A stretch of 61,020 bases of DNA from the NCBI GenBank assembly GCA_017387685.1, contig JAFOEU010000036.1, forward strand, positions 1-61,020, written 5' to 3'. The stretch's first letter is position 1. Each line of letters begins with the position of its first letter. The DNA is from Clostridia bacterium. Its GTDB lineage: Bacteria > Bacillota > Clostridia > Oscillospirales > CAG-272. Positions 15,780 through 26,224 of the stretch are shown one piece after another. The translations under genes and the position numbers were made by a program. The notes under the pieces are model-generated. The model searched no databases. It saw only the letters and a list, made by a program, of their open reading frames with translations, and was not told the origin of the DNA.

Positions 15780-17747
15780 ATGAAAAACACCTTCAAGCGC
15801 GCACTTGCTATGATGCTTGTGCTTTGTATGCTCCTCGTTGGTTTTGCCGGCTGTAAGGATAACGGCGGCGAGATCAATCCCGAACAGGCAATCAAGGATG
15901 CAGAGAAGATTCTTGCAAGCAAGGAATACAGAGATACCTACAAAACGTATTTCTCCACTTCTTATTCTTCCCTCAACTATTTCTCCACCTCTTACGCAAC
16001 CGTTCGCGAGATCGTTTCCAACTGTATCGACGGTCTTGTTGAGCCCGACATCTATGGCAATTACGTAGGCTCTATGGCTGAAAGCTGGGAGCACAACGCA
16101 GACTATACCGTTTGGACCTTCAAGATCCGTCAGGGTCTCAAGTGGATCGACCACACCGGTGCTGAGACCGAGTACGCTCTCACCGCTCAGGACTTTGTTG
16201 ACGGTATCAAGTACATCGGCGATCCCCTCAACGGCGCATACTCCCTCAGAGTTGTCCGTAACCTCATCAAGGGTCTCTACGACTACTACTGGGGTCTCGA
16301 CGATATCGACTGCGGTATCGACACCACCACCAAGCGTGAGGATCTTGAGGCGCGCTTCTCCGAGATCGTAGGCGTTAAGGCTCTCGACGATTACACCGTT
16401 GAGTACACCCTCGAATCCGGCGCACCCTACTTTCTCTCCCTCATCGAAAGCTCTATGCTCCTCCTCCCCATTGAGTACGATTACGCAATGGCACTCGGCG
16501 AGGACTTCGGCGTTGATAACACCAAGATGCTCTACTGCGGCGCTTACTACGTTTCCGAATTCAAGCGTGACAAGCTCATCAAGCTCACCGCTAACGAAAA
16601 GTATTGGGATGCTGCAAACGTAAGCCTCAAGACCGTTGAATATCAGATGATCCCCGACGGAACCACCTCTCTTGAGATGTTCCAGCGCGGCGAGCTCGAC
16701 TACACCTCCGTTGAGTCCGAAGCTTACCAGTCTCTCCAGAGCGGCGAGTGGGGCGATAACCTCATCCCCAACGAGTTCAGCTTCTCCACCAACTACCTCT
16801 GGCTCGACTTCAAGGGCGCTAACCCCGAGTTCAATACCTTCGTTCAGAACCAGAATTTCCGTCTCGCACTTCAGCACGCTGTAAACCGTGCTTCCTTCGG
16901 CGCACTCCGTGAGCCCGTTGATCCTTCCAGACTCATTCGTAACACCATCAACGCAGAAGGCGCTATCTTCAACTCTCAGGGCGTTGACTACACCCAGCTC
17001 GCTCCTCTCGCAGACGTAACCAACGCTGACTACAGCGCAGATCCCGAGGCAGCACGCAAGTATATGGAAGCTGCTATCGCAGAGCTCTGCAACGCAGACG
17101 GCACCATCAAGGGCGTTACCGCAGGCGACGTTGATTACCTCCCCGTTATCAAGACCAAGGTTGACGGCAAGCTTCCCGTAACCCTCATCTACGTCGGAAC
17201 CGACGATGAGAGCGAGATCATTATGGCTCAGCTCTTCGAGGCTATGGTCGAGCAGGCAATCGGTCAGGATTACATCGACGTTGAGCTCGCATTCGACACC
17301 AGCGGAGACTTCTACGGCACCGTTGGCGGTAGCGTAGACGGCCCCTTCAACTACGATATTTACTGGGATTCCCTCTCCACCGGTTACGCAGATCCCTCCG
17401 GTATCCTCGGCAGAATCACCACCGAGGGTGTTGAGAACGTAGGCTCCTACACCGTTCCCGAGTACGATGCTCTTATCGAAAAGGCTCTCGCAGCTACCAC
17501 CTTCGATGAAAGACTTCAGTACTTCGCAGAGGCAGAGGCATTCCTTCTCAAGGGCGCATACATGATTCCCGTTATCTCCTCTCTCCGCGGCTACCATATG
17601 AGCTACGAGATCCCCTTCACCTCCCCCAGATGCCTCTACGGTAACGTACGCTTCAAGGGTCTGAAGGTTGCAACCGAAGCCCTCACTCTTGACGAGTACA
17701 AGATCCTTGAGGCTGCTTGGGAAGCAAACAAGAACGCAAAGAACTAA
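15780..17747 (+). CDS. Peptide-type ABC transporter substrate-binding lipoprotein (family 5)
   Basis: 655 residues. Lipoprotein signal with lipobox VGFAGC around residue 24. The body has the family 5 (OppA/DppA) layout: VWTFKIRQGLKWIDHTG near 105-120, FVDGIKY, and FRLALQHAVNRASF, all landmarks of the group. It should capture peptides or similar amides outside the membrane and pass them to the two permeases encoded next. At 655 residues it is somewhat longer than DppA. A terminator-like hairpin after it suggests it is made in excess over the rest of the transporter. Confidence 0.92.
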   Translation: MKNTFKRALAMMLVLCMLLVGFAGCKDNGGEINPEQAIKDAEKILASKEYRDTYKTYFSTSYSSLNYFSTSYATVREIVSNCIDGLVEPDIYGNYVGSMAESWEHNADYTVWTFKIRQGLKWIDHTGAETEYALTAQDFVDGIKYIGDPLNGAYSLRVVRNLIKGLYDYYWGLDDIDCGIDTTTKREDLEARFSEIVGVKALDDYTVEYTLESGAPYFLSLIESSMLLLPIEYDYAMALGEDFGVDNTKMLYCGAYYVSEFKRDKLIKLTANEKYWDAANVSLKTVEYQMIPDGTTSLEMFQRGELDYTSVESEAYQSLQSGEWGDNLIPNEFSFSTNYLWLDFKGANPEFNTFVQNQNFRLALQHAVNRASFGALREPVDPSRLIRNTINAEGAIFNSQGVDYTQLAPLADVTNADYSADPEAARKYMEAAIAELCNADGTIKGVTAGDVDYLPVIKTKVDGKLPVTLIYVGTDDESEIIMAQLFEAMVEQAIGQDYIDVELAFDTSGDFYGTVGGSVDGPFNYDIYWDSLSTGYADPSGILGRITTEGVENVGSYTVPEYDALIEKALAATTFDERLQYFAEAEAFLLKGAYMIPVISSLRGYHMSYEIPFTSPRCLYGNVRFKGLKVATEALTLDEYKILEAAWEANKNAKN

Positions 17748-17769
17748 TCAGATCAAACTGAATTAAATA

Positions 17770-17813
17770 ACGCCGCTCCGTCCCCCAACCAATGCGGGCG
17801 GAGCGGCGTTTTC
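17770..17813 (+). terminator. Intercistronic hairpin after the binding protein gene
   Basis: AACGCCGCTCCG (17770-17781) pairs with CGGAGCGGCGTT (17800-17811), then TTC. A 12-bp stem with a long loop and short T-run: probably partial termination or mRNA end protection. Confidence 0.7.
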
Positions 17814-17848
17814 AATCACCAACTTACTGATCGAAAGGATCGGGCCTT

Positions 17849-18781
17849 ATGACAAAATATATTCTCAAAAGACTGCTCCGTTCGCTGATAACGATAGCCA
17901 TCGTATTCGTTGTGGTATTTATGCTTCTGCGCTTTATGCCGCTCAACGGATATTTTCCCGATGAAATGATCAAGGAAACAGATGAGCAGACGCGAATGGC
18001 GTATCTGCGAAATCTCGGACTTCTTGACCATCCGATAGTTCAGCTCGGACGCTTCGTTAAAAATCTTTTCAAGGGTGACCTCGGACGAAGCATAACCGTA
18101 TATCCAAAGGTTCCCATCACCACACTCCTTGCGGAAAAGATCCCCGTAACCGCATTCCTCGGCTTCTGGTCGATGCTCCTCGGTATCGTTGCGGGACTTG
18201 CAATGGGTCTTATGATGGTACGCTTCCGCGACCGCGCGGGAGACACCCTCGGCAACGGATATATAATGATCATCCGCGCCGTGCCCAGCTTGCTTTATCT
18301 CTTCTTCATTCAGGTGCAGATATCCAAATGGTTCAATCTGCCAATGGTTTATTACGATGACAAGCCTCTTTCCTGGCTGCTACCCATCATCAGCCTTGCG
18401 CTCTCGAGCATCGCGTGGTACGCGCTGTGGCTGCGCAGATTTATGGTTGACGAGGAAAATCAGGATTACGTTAAATTCGCAACAGTCAAGGGACTTTCCA
18501 AGAGCGCTGTGCTTAAAAAGCACATCTTCCGCAACGCGATCATCCCGCTCTCCGCATACCTCCCCGCAGACCTCCTCAACATCATCTCGGGCTCGCTCGT
18601 CATCGAGACACTTTACGCGATCCCCGGCACGGGCGGTCTTCTCACCACCGCCATTAAACAGCAGGATAACAATCTTGTGCAGATACTCGTGCTTATGTAC
18701 GCGGTAATGTCCATCCTCGGCGTATTCCTCGGTGACATTCTGCTTACCTTCGTAGACCCCAGAATTAAACTTGCAGATTAA
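17849..18781 (+). CDS. Peptide-type ABC transporter permease (DppB/OppB type)
   Basis: 310 residues, about six membrane segments. N-terminus ILKRLLRSLITIAIVFVVVF is the first segment; the coupling region LRRFMVDEENQDYVKFATVKG and the conserved C-terminal GSLVIETLYAIPGTGGLLTTAI are typical of DppB/OppB. Works with the DppC-type permease 27 bases downstream and the fused ATPase. AAAGGATCGG precedes the ATG. Confidence 0.93.
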   Translation: MTKYILKRLLRSLITIAIVFVVVFMLLRFMPLNGYFPDEMIKETDEQTRMAYLRNLGLLDHPIVQLGRFVKNLFKGDLGRSITVYPKVPITTLLAEKIPVTAFLGFWSMLLGIVAGLAMGLMMVRFRDRAGDTLGNGYIMIIRAVPSLLYLFFIQVQISKWFNLPMVYYDDKPLSWLLPIISLALSSIAWYALWLRRFMVDEENQDYVKFATVKGLSKSAVLKKHIFRNAIIPLSAYLPADLLNIISGSLVIETLYAIPGTGGLLTTAIKQQDNNLVQILVLMYAVMSILGVFLGDILLTFVDPRIKLAD

Positions 18782-18808
18782 TAATTATTTCAATTTACCG
18801 GAGTCATT

Positions 18809-19768
18809 ATGAACCATTCCGAAAAGAAATTAAATTCATTACATAATTCCCTCGTGCGCGATCCGTCGCTCTTTGAGGCGGCTGAATTCAGCGCAACGGA
18901 AAGCGAAAAGACGGGTGCCTCCAATTATTCATATTGGAGAAGTACCCTTCGCACCTTCTTTAAATCAAAAGCAGTCATCGCACTTTGCGTACTTGTATCG
19001 ATCATACTGCTTATGAGCTTTTTATACCCCCTGATCTCGCCCGTTGATCCCACCAAGGTATCGATCAACCCCATGGACTGGAACCACCGTCCGAGCTTCA
19101 AGCACCCCTTCGGCACAGACGCGCTCGGCAGAGATATCTTTGCCCGCGCGTGGTACGGATGCCGCAATTCCTTCATCCTCGCATTCTGCATCGCACTCTC
19201 CGACGTTGGAATCGGTATGATAATGGGTGCGCTTTGGGGCTACAATAAAAAGCTCGACCCCATTATGATCGAGGTCTACAACATTATGACCAACGTCCCC
19301 TCGACAGTTTATCTCGTTCTGCTTGCTTATATTATGAACACGAGCTTTATCACGCTGTTCATATCAATGGCATCGCGTGGCTGGATAGTTGAAGCGCGAT
19401 TCTTCCGAAACAGAATTCTTTCCATCCGCGATGCCGAATACAACATCGCATCGCAGTGTCTCGGCACACCTATGCGCCGAATCGCGACGAAGAACATCAT
19501 CCCCCACATCATCAGCCTTATCATTATGGAAGCCGCACTCTGCATCCCCTACTCGATCGGCTCAGAGGTATTCCTCGGCTTCGTCGGCGTAGGTATGCCC
19601 GTTGACGCGATCACCCTCGGTAATATGGTCAACCACGGACGTGCCTCCTTCACCCTTCACCCCTATCAGATGCTTCTGCCCGCCGCAGTTCTTTGCATCA
19701 TTACTGTTGCATTCTACTACCTCGGCAACAAATTTGCAGACGCATCCGACCCCAGAAACCACGTATAA
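18809..19768 (+). CDS. Peptide-type ABC transporter permease (DppC/OppC type)
   Basis: 319 residues. It has the long cytoplasmic N-terminus of this type (~50 residues), a first membrane segment near AVIALCVLVSIILLMSFLYP, the family landmark HPFGTDALGRDIFARAWYG, and the coupling loop VEARFFRNRILSIRDAEYN. Second permease of the complex. Confidence 0.93.
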   Translation: MNHSEKKLNSLHNSLVRDPSLFEAAEFSATESEKTGASNYSYWRSTLRTFFKSKAVIALCVLVSIILLMSFLYPLISPVDPTKVSINPMDWNHRPSFKHPFGTDALGRDIFARAWYGCRNSFILAFCIALSDVGIGMIMGALWGYNKKLDPIMIEVYNIMTNVPSTVYLVLLAYIMNTSFITLFISMASRGWIVEARFFRNRILSIRDAEYNIASQCLGTPMRRIATKNIIPHIISLIIMEAALCIPYSIGSEVFLGFVGVGMPVDAITLGNMVNHGRASFTLHPYQMLLPAAVLCIITVAFYYLGNKFADASDPRNHV

Positions 19769-19780
19769 AGGAGTACTGAT

Positions 19781-21883
19781 ATGATAAAAAAGAAGAAAAA
19801 AGCAGCACTCCTTGAAGAATCCGCTCCCCTCACTCCTGAAGAGATTGAGGCTATCGAGCGTGAAAGAAAGATCATCGACCAAAGCGCACCCTATCACAAC
19901 GGCGAGAGATTACTCTCCGCGAGAGGTGTCAAAGTCAATTTCAACCTCCGCGGCGCAGAGCTGACAGCCATCCGAGGAGCTTCCCTCGACGTTTACGAGG
20001 GCGAAACCCTCGCCATCGTCGGTGAGTCGGGCTCGGGTAAATCGGTATTCACCAAGACCTTCCTCGGTATGCTCGACAAAAACGGTCGCATCACAGACGG
20101 TGAGCTCTGGTTCCACGGCGAGGATATGGTCAAATATACCACCGAGGAGCAATGGCTCAAGGTGCGCGGCAAAAAGATCGCAATGGTCTTCCAGGACCCT
20201 ATGACCTCTCTTAACCCCGTCCGCACGATAGGCGAACAGATCGCCGAGGTCATTATGTGGCATTTCGGCAAAACTCACGATGAGGCAAAGGCTGAAACAA
20301 TCGAGCTTCTCGCGAAGGTCGGCATACCCGAGCCCGAAAAGAGATACAAGCAGTATCCCGGTCAGTTCTCAGGCGGCATGCGTCAGCGAGTAGTCATCGC
20401 AACAGCAATCGCTTGCAGACCTGAAATCCTCATCTGCGACGAACCTACCACCGCACTTGACGTTACCGTTCAGGCGCAGGTGCTCGACCTTATAAAATCG
20501 CTCCAGAAGGAGCTGAAGATGAGTGTCGTATTCATCACTCACGACCTCGGCGTAGTTGCAAACGTAGCCGATTGGGTAGCAGTTATGTACGCGGGCAAGA
20601 TCGTAGAGTACGGCAACGTGCACGACATCTTCAAATCTCCCGAACACCCCTATACCAAAGCACTCCTCCGTTCCCTGCCCCAGCTCGGAACAAAGGGCAA
20701 TGATCTCTATTCAATCCACGGTACACCTCCGAGCCTCTTCAAGAAGATAGTCGGCGATGCTTTCGCTCCCCGTAACGTCGATGCAATGAAGATCGACTTT
20801 GAGGAAGAGCCGCCCGTTTTCCCCGTCAGCGACACACATTGGGCAAGAACTTGGCTCCTTTCCCCGCAGGCGGCGGATTACCGCGCCGCGCTTATCAAGC
20901 GTGATGCCGAGCTTCACGAAAATCAGATCCCCGAATCCCCATTTGATTACACGAACGCCGAAAAACTTATCACGGTCCGCGATCTTTCGGTAAAATTCAA
21001 GGTCGCAGGCAGTATCTTCCGCGCAGTTGACGGCGTAAGCTTCGATATTTTCAAGGGCGAAACACTCTCCCTCGTCGGCGAATCCGGCTCGGGTAAAACC
21101 ACTATCGGACGCGCAATTATGCGAATCTATACAAACAACGTCGACGGCGAGGTCAAGTTTAACGGAACAAAAATCACAGGAAAGCTCTCCCGCGCAGATA
21201 AAAAGAAGCTTCATATGCAGATGCAGATGATCTTCCAAGACCCGATGGCATCGCTCAACGAGCGCGCCAAGGTCGATTACATCGTATCCGAGGGACTTTA
21301 CAACTATCACCTCTACGAATCCGAGGAAGACAGAATTGCAAAGGTTGAAAGCATCCTCTCCGAGGTTGGCTTGACGGGTGAATTCACATCCCGATTCCCG
21401 CACGAATTCTCGGGCGGTCAGCGTCAGAGAATCGGTATCGCGCGAAGCCTGATTATGAATCCCGACTTCCTCGTCGCAGACGAGCCCATCTCCGCGCTTG
21501 ACGTATCGATACGAGCGCAGGTCATCAATCTGCTCAATAAGATGAAGCGTGAGCGTAAGCTTACCTACCTCTTCATCGCCCACGATCTCTCCGCTGTCAG
21601 ATTCATTTCCGACCGAATTGCCGTAATCCACAAGGGACACCTCGTTGAGCTCGCTCCCGCAGAGGAGCTCTTCGCGCATCCGCTTCATCCCTACACAAAG
21701 GCTCTGCTTTCCGCAGTCCCCCATCCCGATCCCGACACCGAGCGCGACAAGGTGCTCGTGAAATACGATCCCGCTATGCACGATTACTCGGAGGATAAGC
21801 CCACTTGGACGGAGATCACCCCCGGTCACTTCATTTACGCAAACGAAAAAGAGCTGGAAGGTTACAGGAATGAAATCTCCTGA
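19781..21883 (+). CDS. Fused double ATPase of a peptide-type ABC transporter (DppD-DppF fusion)
   Basis: 700 residues containing two complete ABC ATPase domains. First domain: Walker A GESGSGKS near residue 85, signature FSGGMRQR, Walker [13 protein letters not shown]. Second domain: Walker [10 protein letters not shown] near 430, signature [13 protein letters not shown], Walker [13 protein letters not shown]. Each is followed by an Opp/Dpp-type C-terminal extension ([24 protein letters not shown]). These are usually two genes; here they form one chain, which fixes 1:1 stoichiometry. AAGGAG precedes the ATG. All key residues are present in both halves. Confidence 0.93.
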   Translation: MIKKKKKAALLEESAPLTPEEIEAIERERKIIDQSAPYHNGERLLSARGVKVNFNLRGAELTAIRGASLDVYEGETLAIVGESGSGKSVFTKTFLGMLDKNGRITDGELWFHGEDMVKYTTEEQWLKVRGKKIAMVFQDPMTSLNPVRTIGEQIAEVIMWHFGKTHDEAKAETIELLAKVGIPEPEKRYKQYPGQFSGGMRQRVVIATAIACRPEILICDEPTTALDVTVQAQVLDLIKSLQKELKMSVVFITHDLGVVANVADWVAVMYAGKIVEYGNVHDIFKSPEHPYTKALLRSLPQLGTKGNDLYSIHGTPPSLFKKIVGDAFAPRNVDAMKIDFEEEPPVFPVSDTHWARTWLLSPQAADYRAALIKRDAELHENQIPESPFDYTNAEKLITVRDLSVKFKVAGSIFRAVDGVSFDIFKGETLSLVGESGSGKTTIGRAIMRIYTNNVDGEVKFNGTKITGKLSRADKKKLHMQMQMIFQDPMASLNERAKVDYIVSEGLYNYHLYESEEDRIAKVESILSEVGLTGEFTSRFPHEFSGGQRQRIGIARSLIMNPDFLVADEPISALDVSIRAQVINLLNKMKRERKLTYLFIAHDLSAVRFISDRIAVIHKGHLVELAPAEELFAHPLHPYTKALLSAVPHPDPDTERDKVLVKYDPAMHDYSEDKPTWTEITPGHFIYANEKELEGYRNEIS

Positions 21884-22337
21884 TAACAAGCTTTCGCCCC
21901 GGGAGGCAAAAACCTACCGTCTGGTTCTCTTCCGCCGAACCTTTTCATGCTTCGGCACAGGGCTCGTCATCTCCGCTATCGTCGGGGGTATATACCGCGA
22001 CAGAATGCACTTTATCTGGGCACTTTGCGCGGCGGGTGCTATACTCATCGCGTGCGGTTGGTTTGAATATCTGAAAATGACCGATTCGCTCCCATTTTTC
22101 CACAATCGCAAACAAAAAAAGATAAAAACTCCTTACGCTTGGCGCAAGGAGAAGGATACACAGCGGCACAAGCCCGCATTTATGCAAAAAAGCGAGGATT
22201 TCGAGGACGATCTCACCCCCGAGGTCACCGCAGACATCGAGATCTTCAGCGAAAAGCGTCGTTCTTACGCGCTGATAATCTCACGCATAGCGGCGGGCGT
22301 GCTGCTCTTGGTCGCATCTTTCATAATTCCTCAATAA
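21870..22337 (+). CDS. Small membrane protein of unknown function in the peptide operon
   Basis: 155 residues overlapping the end of the ATPase gene by 14 bases, so probably translationally coupled. Two hydrophobic segments near 26-66, a basic and acidic cytoplasmic-like middle ([19 protein letters not shown]), and a final segment near 132-153. No family recognised. Its position between transporter and hydrolases suggests an accessory to this uptake system, but that is inference only. Confidence 0.7.
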   Translation: MKSPDNKLSPREAKTYRLVLFRRTFSCFGTGLVISAIVGGIYRDRMHFIWALCAAGAILIACGWFEYLKMTDSLPFFHNRKQKKIKTPYAWRKEKDTQRHKPAFMQKSEDFEDDLTPEVTADIEIFSEKRRSYALIISRIAAGVLLLVASFIIPQ

Positions 22338-22350
22338 AGGAGAAAGTATT

Positions 22351-23490
22351 ATGATTCGTATACAAAACGGTCTGCTTCATACTGTAGAATGCGGCAGCTA
22401 CCAAAACGGTTACGTTGATATTGAAAACGGCAAGATCATCGCTTTCGGTGCACTTGCCGATGCTCCCGCCTTCACGGGCGAGATATTTGATGCCGAGGGC
22501 GGATTCATCTTCCCCGGTATGATCGACGCGCACTCCCACATCGGTATTTCCGAAGAGGGAAAGCGTTGGGAGGGTGAGGACTGCAACGAGACCACCAATC
22601 CCGTCACTCCCGATATGCGCGTAATGGACGGCTTTTATCCCTTTGATATCGCTATCCCGAAGGCAAGACGCGCGGGCATCACCACTGTAAACGCCTGCCC
22701 CGGATCAACGAACGTCATCGGCGGTCAGACCGCCGCAGTCAAGCTTTACGGCAGAAATATCGCGGATATGGTCATCAAGACTCCCGCCGCAATGAAGTGC
22801 GCGATGGGCGAAAATCCCAAGCGAAATTACGGCGAATCGGGCGGTTCTACTCCCATGACCCGTATGGCGATCGCCGCTATCTTCCGCAGAACAATGGTTG
22901 AAGCACAGAGATATATGGCTAAAAAGGAAAAGGGCGACGATGTGTTTGATGCAAAATACGAGGCTTTGATCCCCATGCTCAAGTGCGAGATCCCCATGCA
23001 CGTTCACGCGCACAGAAGCGATGATATTCTCACCGCCATTCGTCTTGCCGAGGAATTCAATCTCCGTTGCGTAACCGTCCACACCACGGGCGGATCGGAT
23101 ATTATCGAAGAGATCGCGCGCGCGGGCATTATGCCCATCGTCGGTCCCTGCATCGGTCCTGCGGGCAAACCCGAGACAGTTGGCGGCAATCTCGCAATGT
23201 GCGCAGAGCTCGCTCGCGCGGGCGTTGAGTTCACCCTCACGACCGACCACGACGTTTGCGCGCTCTGGATGCTTCCCTACTTCGCAGGTCTTGCAGTCCG
23301 CGAAGGACTTGACGAGCAGGCGGCGTTCCGCGCGATCACCCTCAACGGCGCAAAGGTCTGCGGAATCGAAGACCGCGTCGGCTCGATCAAGGTCGGCAAA
23401 GATGCCGATATCGTAGTTTACAACGGCCATCCCTTCCACTATCTGACCAAAACACGAGCTGTCTTTATGGACGGTAAGCAGGTAGACTGA
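22351..23490 (+). CDS. Amidohydrolase, imidazolonepropionase-like
   Basis: 379 residues of the metal-dependent amidohydrolase superfamily. Metal ligands expected: GMIDAHSHIG (HxH), MHVHAHRSDD, VTVHTTGG and TTDHDV. The end KVGKDADIVVYNGHPF is the usual strand pair of the small beta domain. AAGGAG precedes the ATG. Family members hydrolyse cyclic amides and dipeptide-like compounds. As the operon imports peptides or amides, this enzyme probably opens the imported substrate, with the M20 enzyme after it. Confidence 0.88.
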   Translation: MIRIQNGLLHTVECGSYQNGYVDIENGKIIAFGALADAPAFTGEIFDAEGGFIFPGMIDAHSHIGISEEGKRWEGEDCNETTNPVTPDMRVMDGFYPFDIAIPKARRAGITTVNACPGSTNVIGGQTAAVKLYGRNIADMVIKTPAAMKCAMGENPKRNYGESGGSTPMTRMAIAAIFRRTMVEAQRYMAKKEKGDDVFDAKYEALIPMLKCEIPMHVHAHRSDDILTAIRLAEEFNLRCVTVHTTGGSDIIEEIARAGIMPIVGPCIGPAGKPETVGGNLAMCAELARAGVEFTLTTDHDVCALWMLPYFAGLAVREGLDEQAAFRAITLNGAKVCGIEDRVGSIKVGKDADIVVYNGHPFHYLTKTRAVFMDGKQVD

Positions 23491-24641
23491 TGAATATTTC
23501 TTCCGAAATAGAGCGCGTACTGCCCGGGGTTATCGAGATACGCAGACACGTGCATATGTATCCCGAGCTTTCGGGCGAGGAAAGAGAAACCACCGCGTAC
23601 CTTTGTGACGTTCTTGATAAAAACGGTATTTCATATACCGTACTTCCCGACAATTGTGGGGTCGTAGCTTCCGTAGGTCACGGCAACTATGCCGTCGGTG
23701 TACGCGCCGAGCTTGATGCTCTTCCGATCACCGAGGATACGGGACTTGAATACGCCTCCCGAAACATCGGAGTTATGCACGCTTGCGGACACGATATCCA
23801 CTTTGCCGCGGCGCTCGGACTTCTTCTTTTGCTCAAACCGCACGAAAACGAGCTTGATCACGCGATCAAAGTCTTCTTCCAACCCGCGGAGGAAACCGTG
23901 GGCGGAGCGGACGATATGATCCGTCACGGATGTATGCAGAACCCCGAAGTACGCGAAGTTTTCGGATTCCACATCGCGCCGACAGATAAGGTCGGAACGG
24001 TTGCATATCTCCCGGGTGCAATGAATGCGGCTGTCACCGATTTTGAGCTGACCGTCCGAGGACGATCCTGTCACGGCGCACACCCCGAGCAAGGCATCGA
24101 CGCGATCGTTGCCGCCGCGGGTGTTGTCAGCGCATTGCAAGCGGTCCCCGCTCGCAGATTCGCTCCCACTACGCCGACTATCGTGACGGTAGGAACGATA
24201 AACGGCGGCACGGCGGGCAACGTAGTCGCGGGCGAGGTTAAAATGACCGGCACTCTGCGCGCACTCGATATGGACGTTATGGCAGAACTCAAAAGGATCG
24301 TTCTCGAGACCTGCGAAAATACCGCACAAGGATTCGGAGCGACGGTAGAGATCGATTACACCACAGAATATCCCGTGCTTTACAACGATTCTTCACTGAC
24401 CGAGAGCACTATCCAAAAGATCGGCAAGCTAATCGGCAAGGAAAATATTCACAAGATGGACGCCCCGAGCCTTGGCGCGGATGATTTCGCATTTTTCTGC
24501 TCTCACGCACGGTGCTGTTATTTCAACATCGGCTGCCGTGGCGCAAACCAAGGCGATGATCAAGTGCTCCACACCCCTTGCCTCGCACCCGACGAGGACT
24601 CACTCCGAATCGCGCTCCAAATACTCTGTGCTATTGTTTAA
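23490..24641 (+). CDS. M20-family amidohydrolase/metallopeptidase
   Basis: 383 residues whose ATG overlaps the preceding stop (TGATG). Motifs of the hippuricase/IAA-amino acid hydrolase group: VMHACGHDIHFAA (metal-binding Cys/His), FQPAEETVGGADDM (catalytic Glu pair), VFGFHIAPTDKVG, and a C-terminal LGADDFAFF. A dimerisation domain occupies about 180-290. It cleaves N-acyl amino acids or similar amides in the cytoplasm. Last gene of the import operon, before a strong terminator. Confidence 0.92.
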   Translation: MNISSEIERVLPGVIEIRRHVHMYPELSGEERETTAYLCDVLDKNGISYTVLPDNCGVVASVGHGNYAVGVRAELDALPITEDTGLEYASRNIGVMHACGHDIHFAAALGLLLLLKPHENELDHAIKVFFQPAEETVGGADDMIRHGCMQNPEVREVFGFHIAPTDKVGTVAYLPGAMNAAVTDFELTVRGRSCHGAHPEQGIDAIVAAAGVVSALQAVPARRFAPTTPTIVTVGTINGGTAGNVVAGEVKMTGTLRALDMDVMAELKRIVLETCENTAQGFGATVEIDYTTEYPVLYNDSSLTESTIQKIGKLIGKENIHKMDAPSLGADDFAFFCSHARCCYFNIGCRGANQGDDQVLHTPCLAPDEDSLRIALQILCAIV

Positions 24642-24653
24642 TTTAATAAACAG

Positions 24654-24680
24654 AAAAGCCACGCTTAAGCGTGGCTTTTT
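24654..24680. terminator. Bidirectional terminator
   Basis: AAAAGCCACGC (24654-24664) and GCGTGGCTTTT (24669-24679) with a TTAA loop and flanking A/T tracts. Shared by the plus-strand import operon and the minus-strand GH43 gene. Confidence 0.92.
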
Positions 24681-24684
24681 CATA

Positions 24685-26112
24685 TTATTTTTTCTTCCAA
24701 ATATCCCAAACGATCGTTCCGTTCTCCTCGCGCACCGGGATAAATACTGGCGTTTCAACGCGCCCCGCTTTGCTATTGTTCGGCGAGTGTATGGAAAGAT
24801 ACATCTGCCCGTCGGTGTCGTAAAAGAGCATTCCGTGCCCGCCGTCATATTTCATACCTGCCATACTCTTCGAGTAGAGCAAGTCCTTATCCTGAGTCCA
24901 AGTACCGTCAACTCGTCCGTCGGCGGAGCGTGCGATGCCTACACAGTATCCCGCGCTGTCGCTGTTTGACCAAAGCATCAAAAGCTGTCCGTCCTCGGTG
25001 CGGTACATCCAACAGCCGTCGGTAACCTGCGCCTTCGACCAATATGGATCGTCAGCACGGAAAAGCTCGACGGGTTCGGAAATAAAATGAGTCAGATCGT
25101 CCGAAAGCTTCGCCGCCGCCATTCTGCCGATTCCGTCGTCGGTGCTCGTCCATTCGTGAACGAATACCATCCACGGCTGACCGTCGGGATCAACGTAGAA
25201 TGTACCGTCTATCGAATCCCAATCGCTCGGCGTAATGTGACCGTCCGTGATCTCAACGAAAGGTCCTTCGGGGCTGTCCGATTTCATAATAGTACATCCT
25301 CGATGGCCCGTAACCGACGAGCGGTACGTTGTAAACATATAGTACGCACCGTTGTATTTATGCACCTCGGGAGCCCAATAGTTAGTTTCAGCATTTTGAG
25401 GAATCTGCGCGACCACCCCAAGCTCTTCCCACTCTCCGCGAAGATCGCCCGAAGTGTTTTTGAAAGCGATCCAACGAGTGCCGTAAGCGTAATAAACACC
25501 GTCCTCGACCAAAATGCAAGGGTCGCGGAGCTGCGGAAGAGTAGAAACTATCATCGCATCCTGCGCGGAAAAGCTACCGCTCACGTCAAGATCGGCAGAC
25601 ACTGCCAAGGTTCCGCTTTCTTCATTTAAGCATTCTTGATTAAATCTATCCATAGCACACATCAGTGCAAGTTCTCCTTTATAAGCAAAAATTATTTTGG
25701 TCTTCTCGCCGTCGGATACGACCTTTATGGCATATTCGTCATCCTTCAGCGTGTCAGTCAATTCGGCACATTCCGGGCGATTATACGCGCCGATCAGTAT
25801 TTCGCAGTTCTTCTCTTTCGCCGCCTGTGCATCGGCAATTCGCTCCAAATCAATATCGGTAAAGCCTTTGATTAAACTCGCCAAACGGAAAGCAGCCTTT
25901 GGTGATTCATCGTCCTTTAGTCCGTAGACGAGTTGAAACTCGGTGCCCTTACCCCTCTCGGCAATAATAACCGTTTTCTCTTTTTCGGGAACAGCTTCAG
26001 TTTCTTGATGTTCCGAAGTTGTCACTTCAGGTGTTTCTGCTCCACCGCACGAAATCAAAATAGCAAAAAGCAATAAACACAATGCAGATATAAATAATTT
26101 AGTATTTTTCAT
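24685..26112 (-). CDS. Glycoside hydrolase family 43 lipoprotein
   Basis: 475 residues from ATG 26112, chosen for the GGGAG before it and the immediate lipoprotein signal (MKNTKLFISALCLLLFA, lipobox ILISC). After a Thr/Glu-rich linker and a small N-terminal region (~60-150), a five-bladed propeller domain starts at LRDPCILVEDGVYYAYG, whose Asp is the expected general base. SDWDSIDGTFYVDPDG gives the second Asp and AQVTDGCWMYR is the family position near the acid. GH43 enzymes act on arabinan, xylan or related side chains. Its exact substrate is not evident. Confidence 0.85.
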   Translation of the reverse strand: MKNTKLFISALCLLLFAILISCGGAETPEVTTSEHQETEAVPEKEKTVIIAERGKGTEFQLVYGLKDDESPKAAFRLASLIKGFTDIDLERIADAQAAKEKNCEILIGAYNRPECAELTDTLKDDEYAIKVVSDGEKTKIIFAYKGELALMCAMDRFNQECLNEESGTLAVSADLDVSGSFSAQDAMIVSTLPQLRDPCILVEDGVYYAYGTRWIAFKNTSGDLRGEWEELGVVAQIPQNAETNYWAPEVHKYNGAYYMFTTYRSSVTGHRGCTIMKSDSPEGPFVEITDGHITPSDWDSIDGTFYVDPDGQPWMVFVHEWTSTDDGIGRMAAAKLSDDLTHFISEPVELFRADDPYWSKAQVTDGCWMYRTEDGQLLMLWSNSDSAGYCVGIARSADGRVDGTWTQDKDLLYSKSMAGMKYDGGHGMLFYDTDGQMYLSIHSPNNSKAGRVETPVFIPVREENGTIVWDIWKKK

Positions 26113-26134
26113 TATTACTCCCACCGTTTTTTGT

Positions 26135-26163
26135 ATTTTACCACAGACATTGAGAGTTGTCAA
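26135..26163 (-). promoter_or_regulatory. Promoter of the GH43 gene
   Basis: TTGACA (26158-26163), 17 bases, TAAAAT (26135-26140), minus strand. Confidence 0.85.
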
Positions 26164-26183
26164 GCCTTTTTCGAAATTTCATA

Positions 26184-26217
26184 AAGAAAAACCGCGCTGG
26201 CGCGCGGCTTTTCTTTA
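26184..26217 (-). terminator. Terminator of the 624-residue SGNH gene
   Basis: CCGCGC (26191-26196) and GCGCGG (26201-26206) with a TGGC loop, extended by A/T tracts that allow use from both sides. Located just past the stop at 26225 on the minus strand. Confidence 0.82.
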
Positions 26218-26224
26218 TTTAGCA

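Noticed and set aside
15729-17597. A 622-codon frame opposite the peptide-binding protein gene
   Set aside because: No start signals or known motifs; the plus-strand protein has a lipobox and family landmarks.
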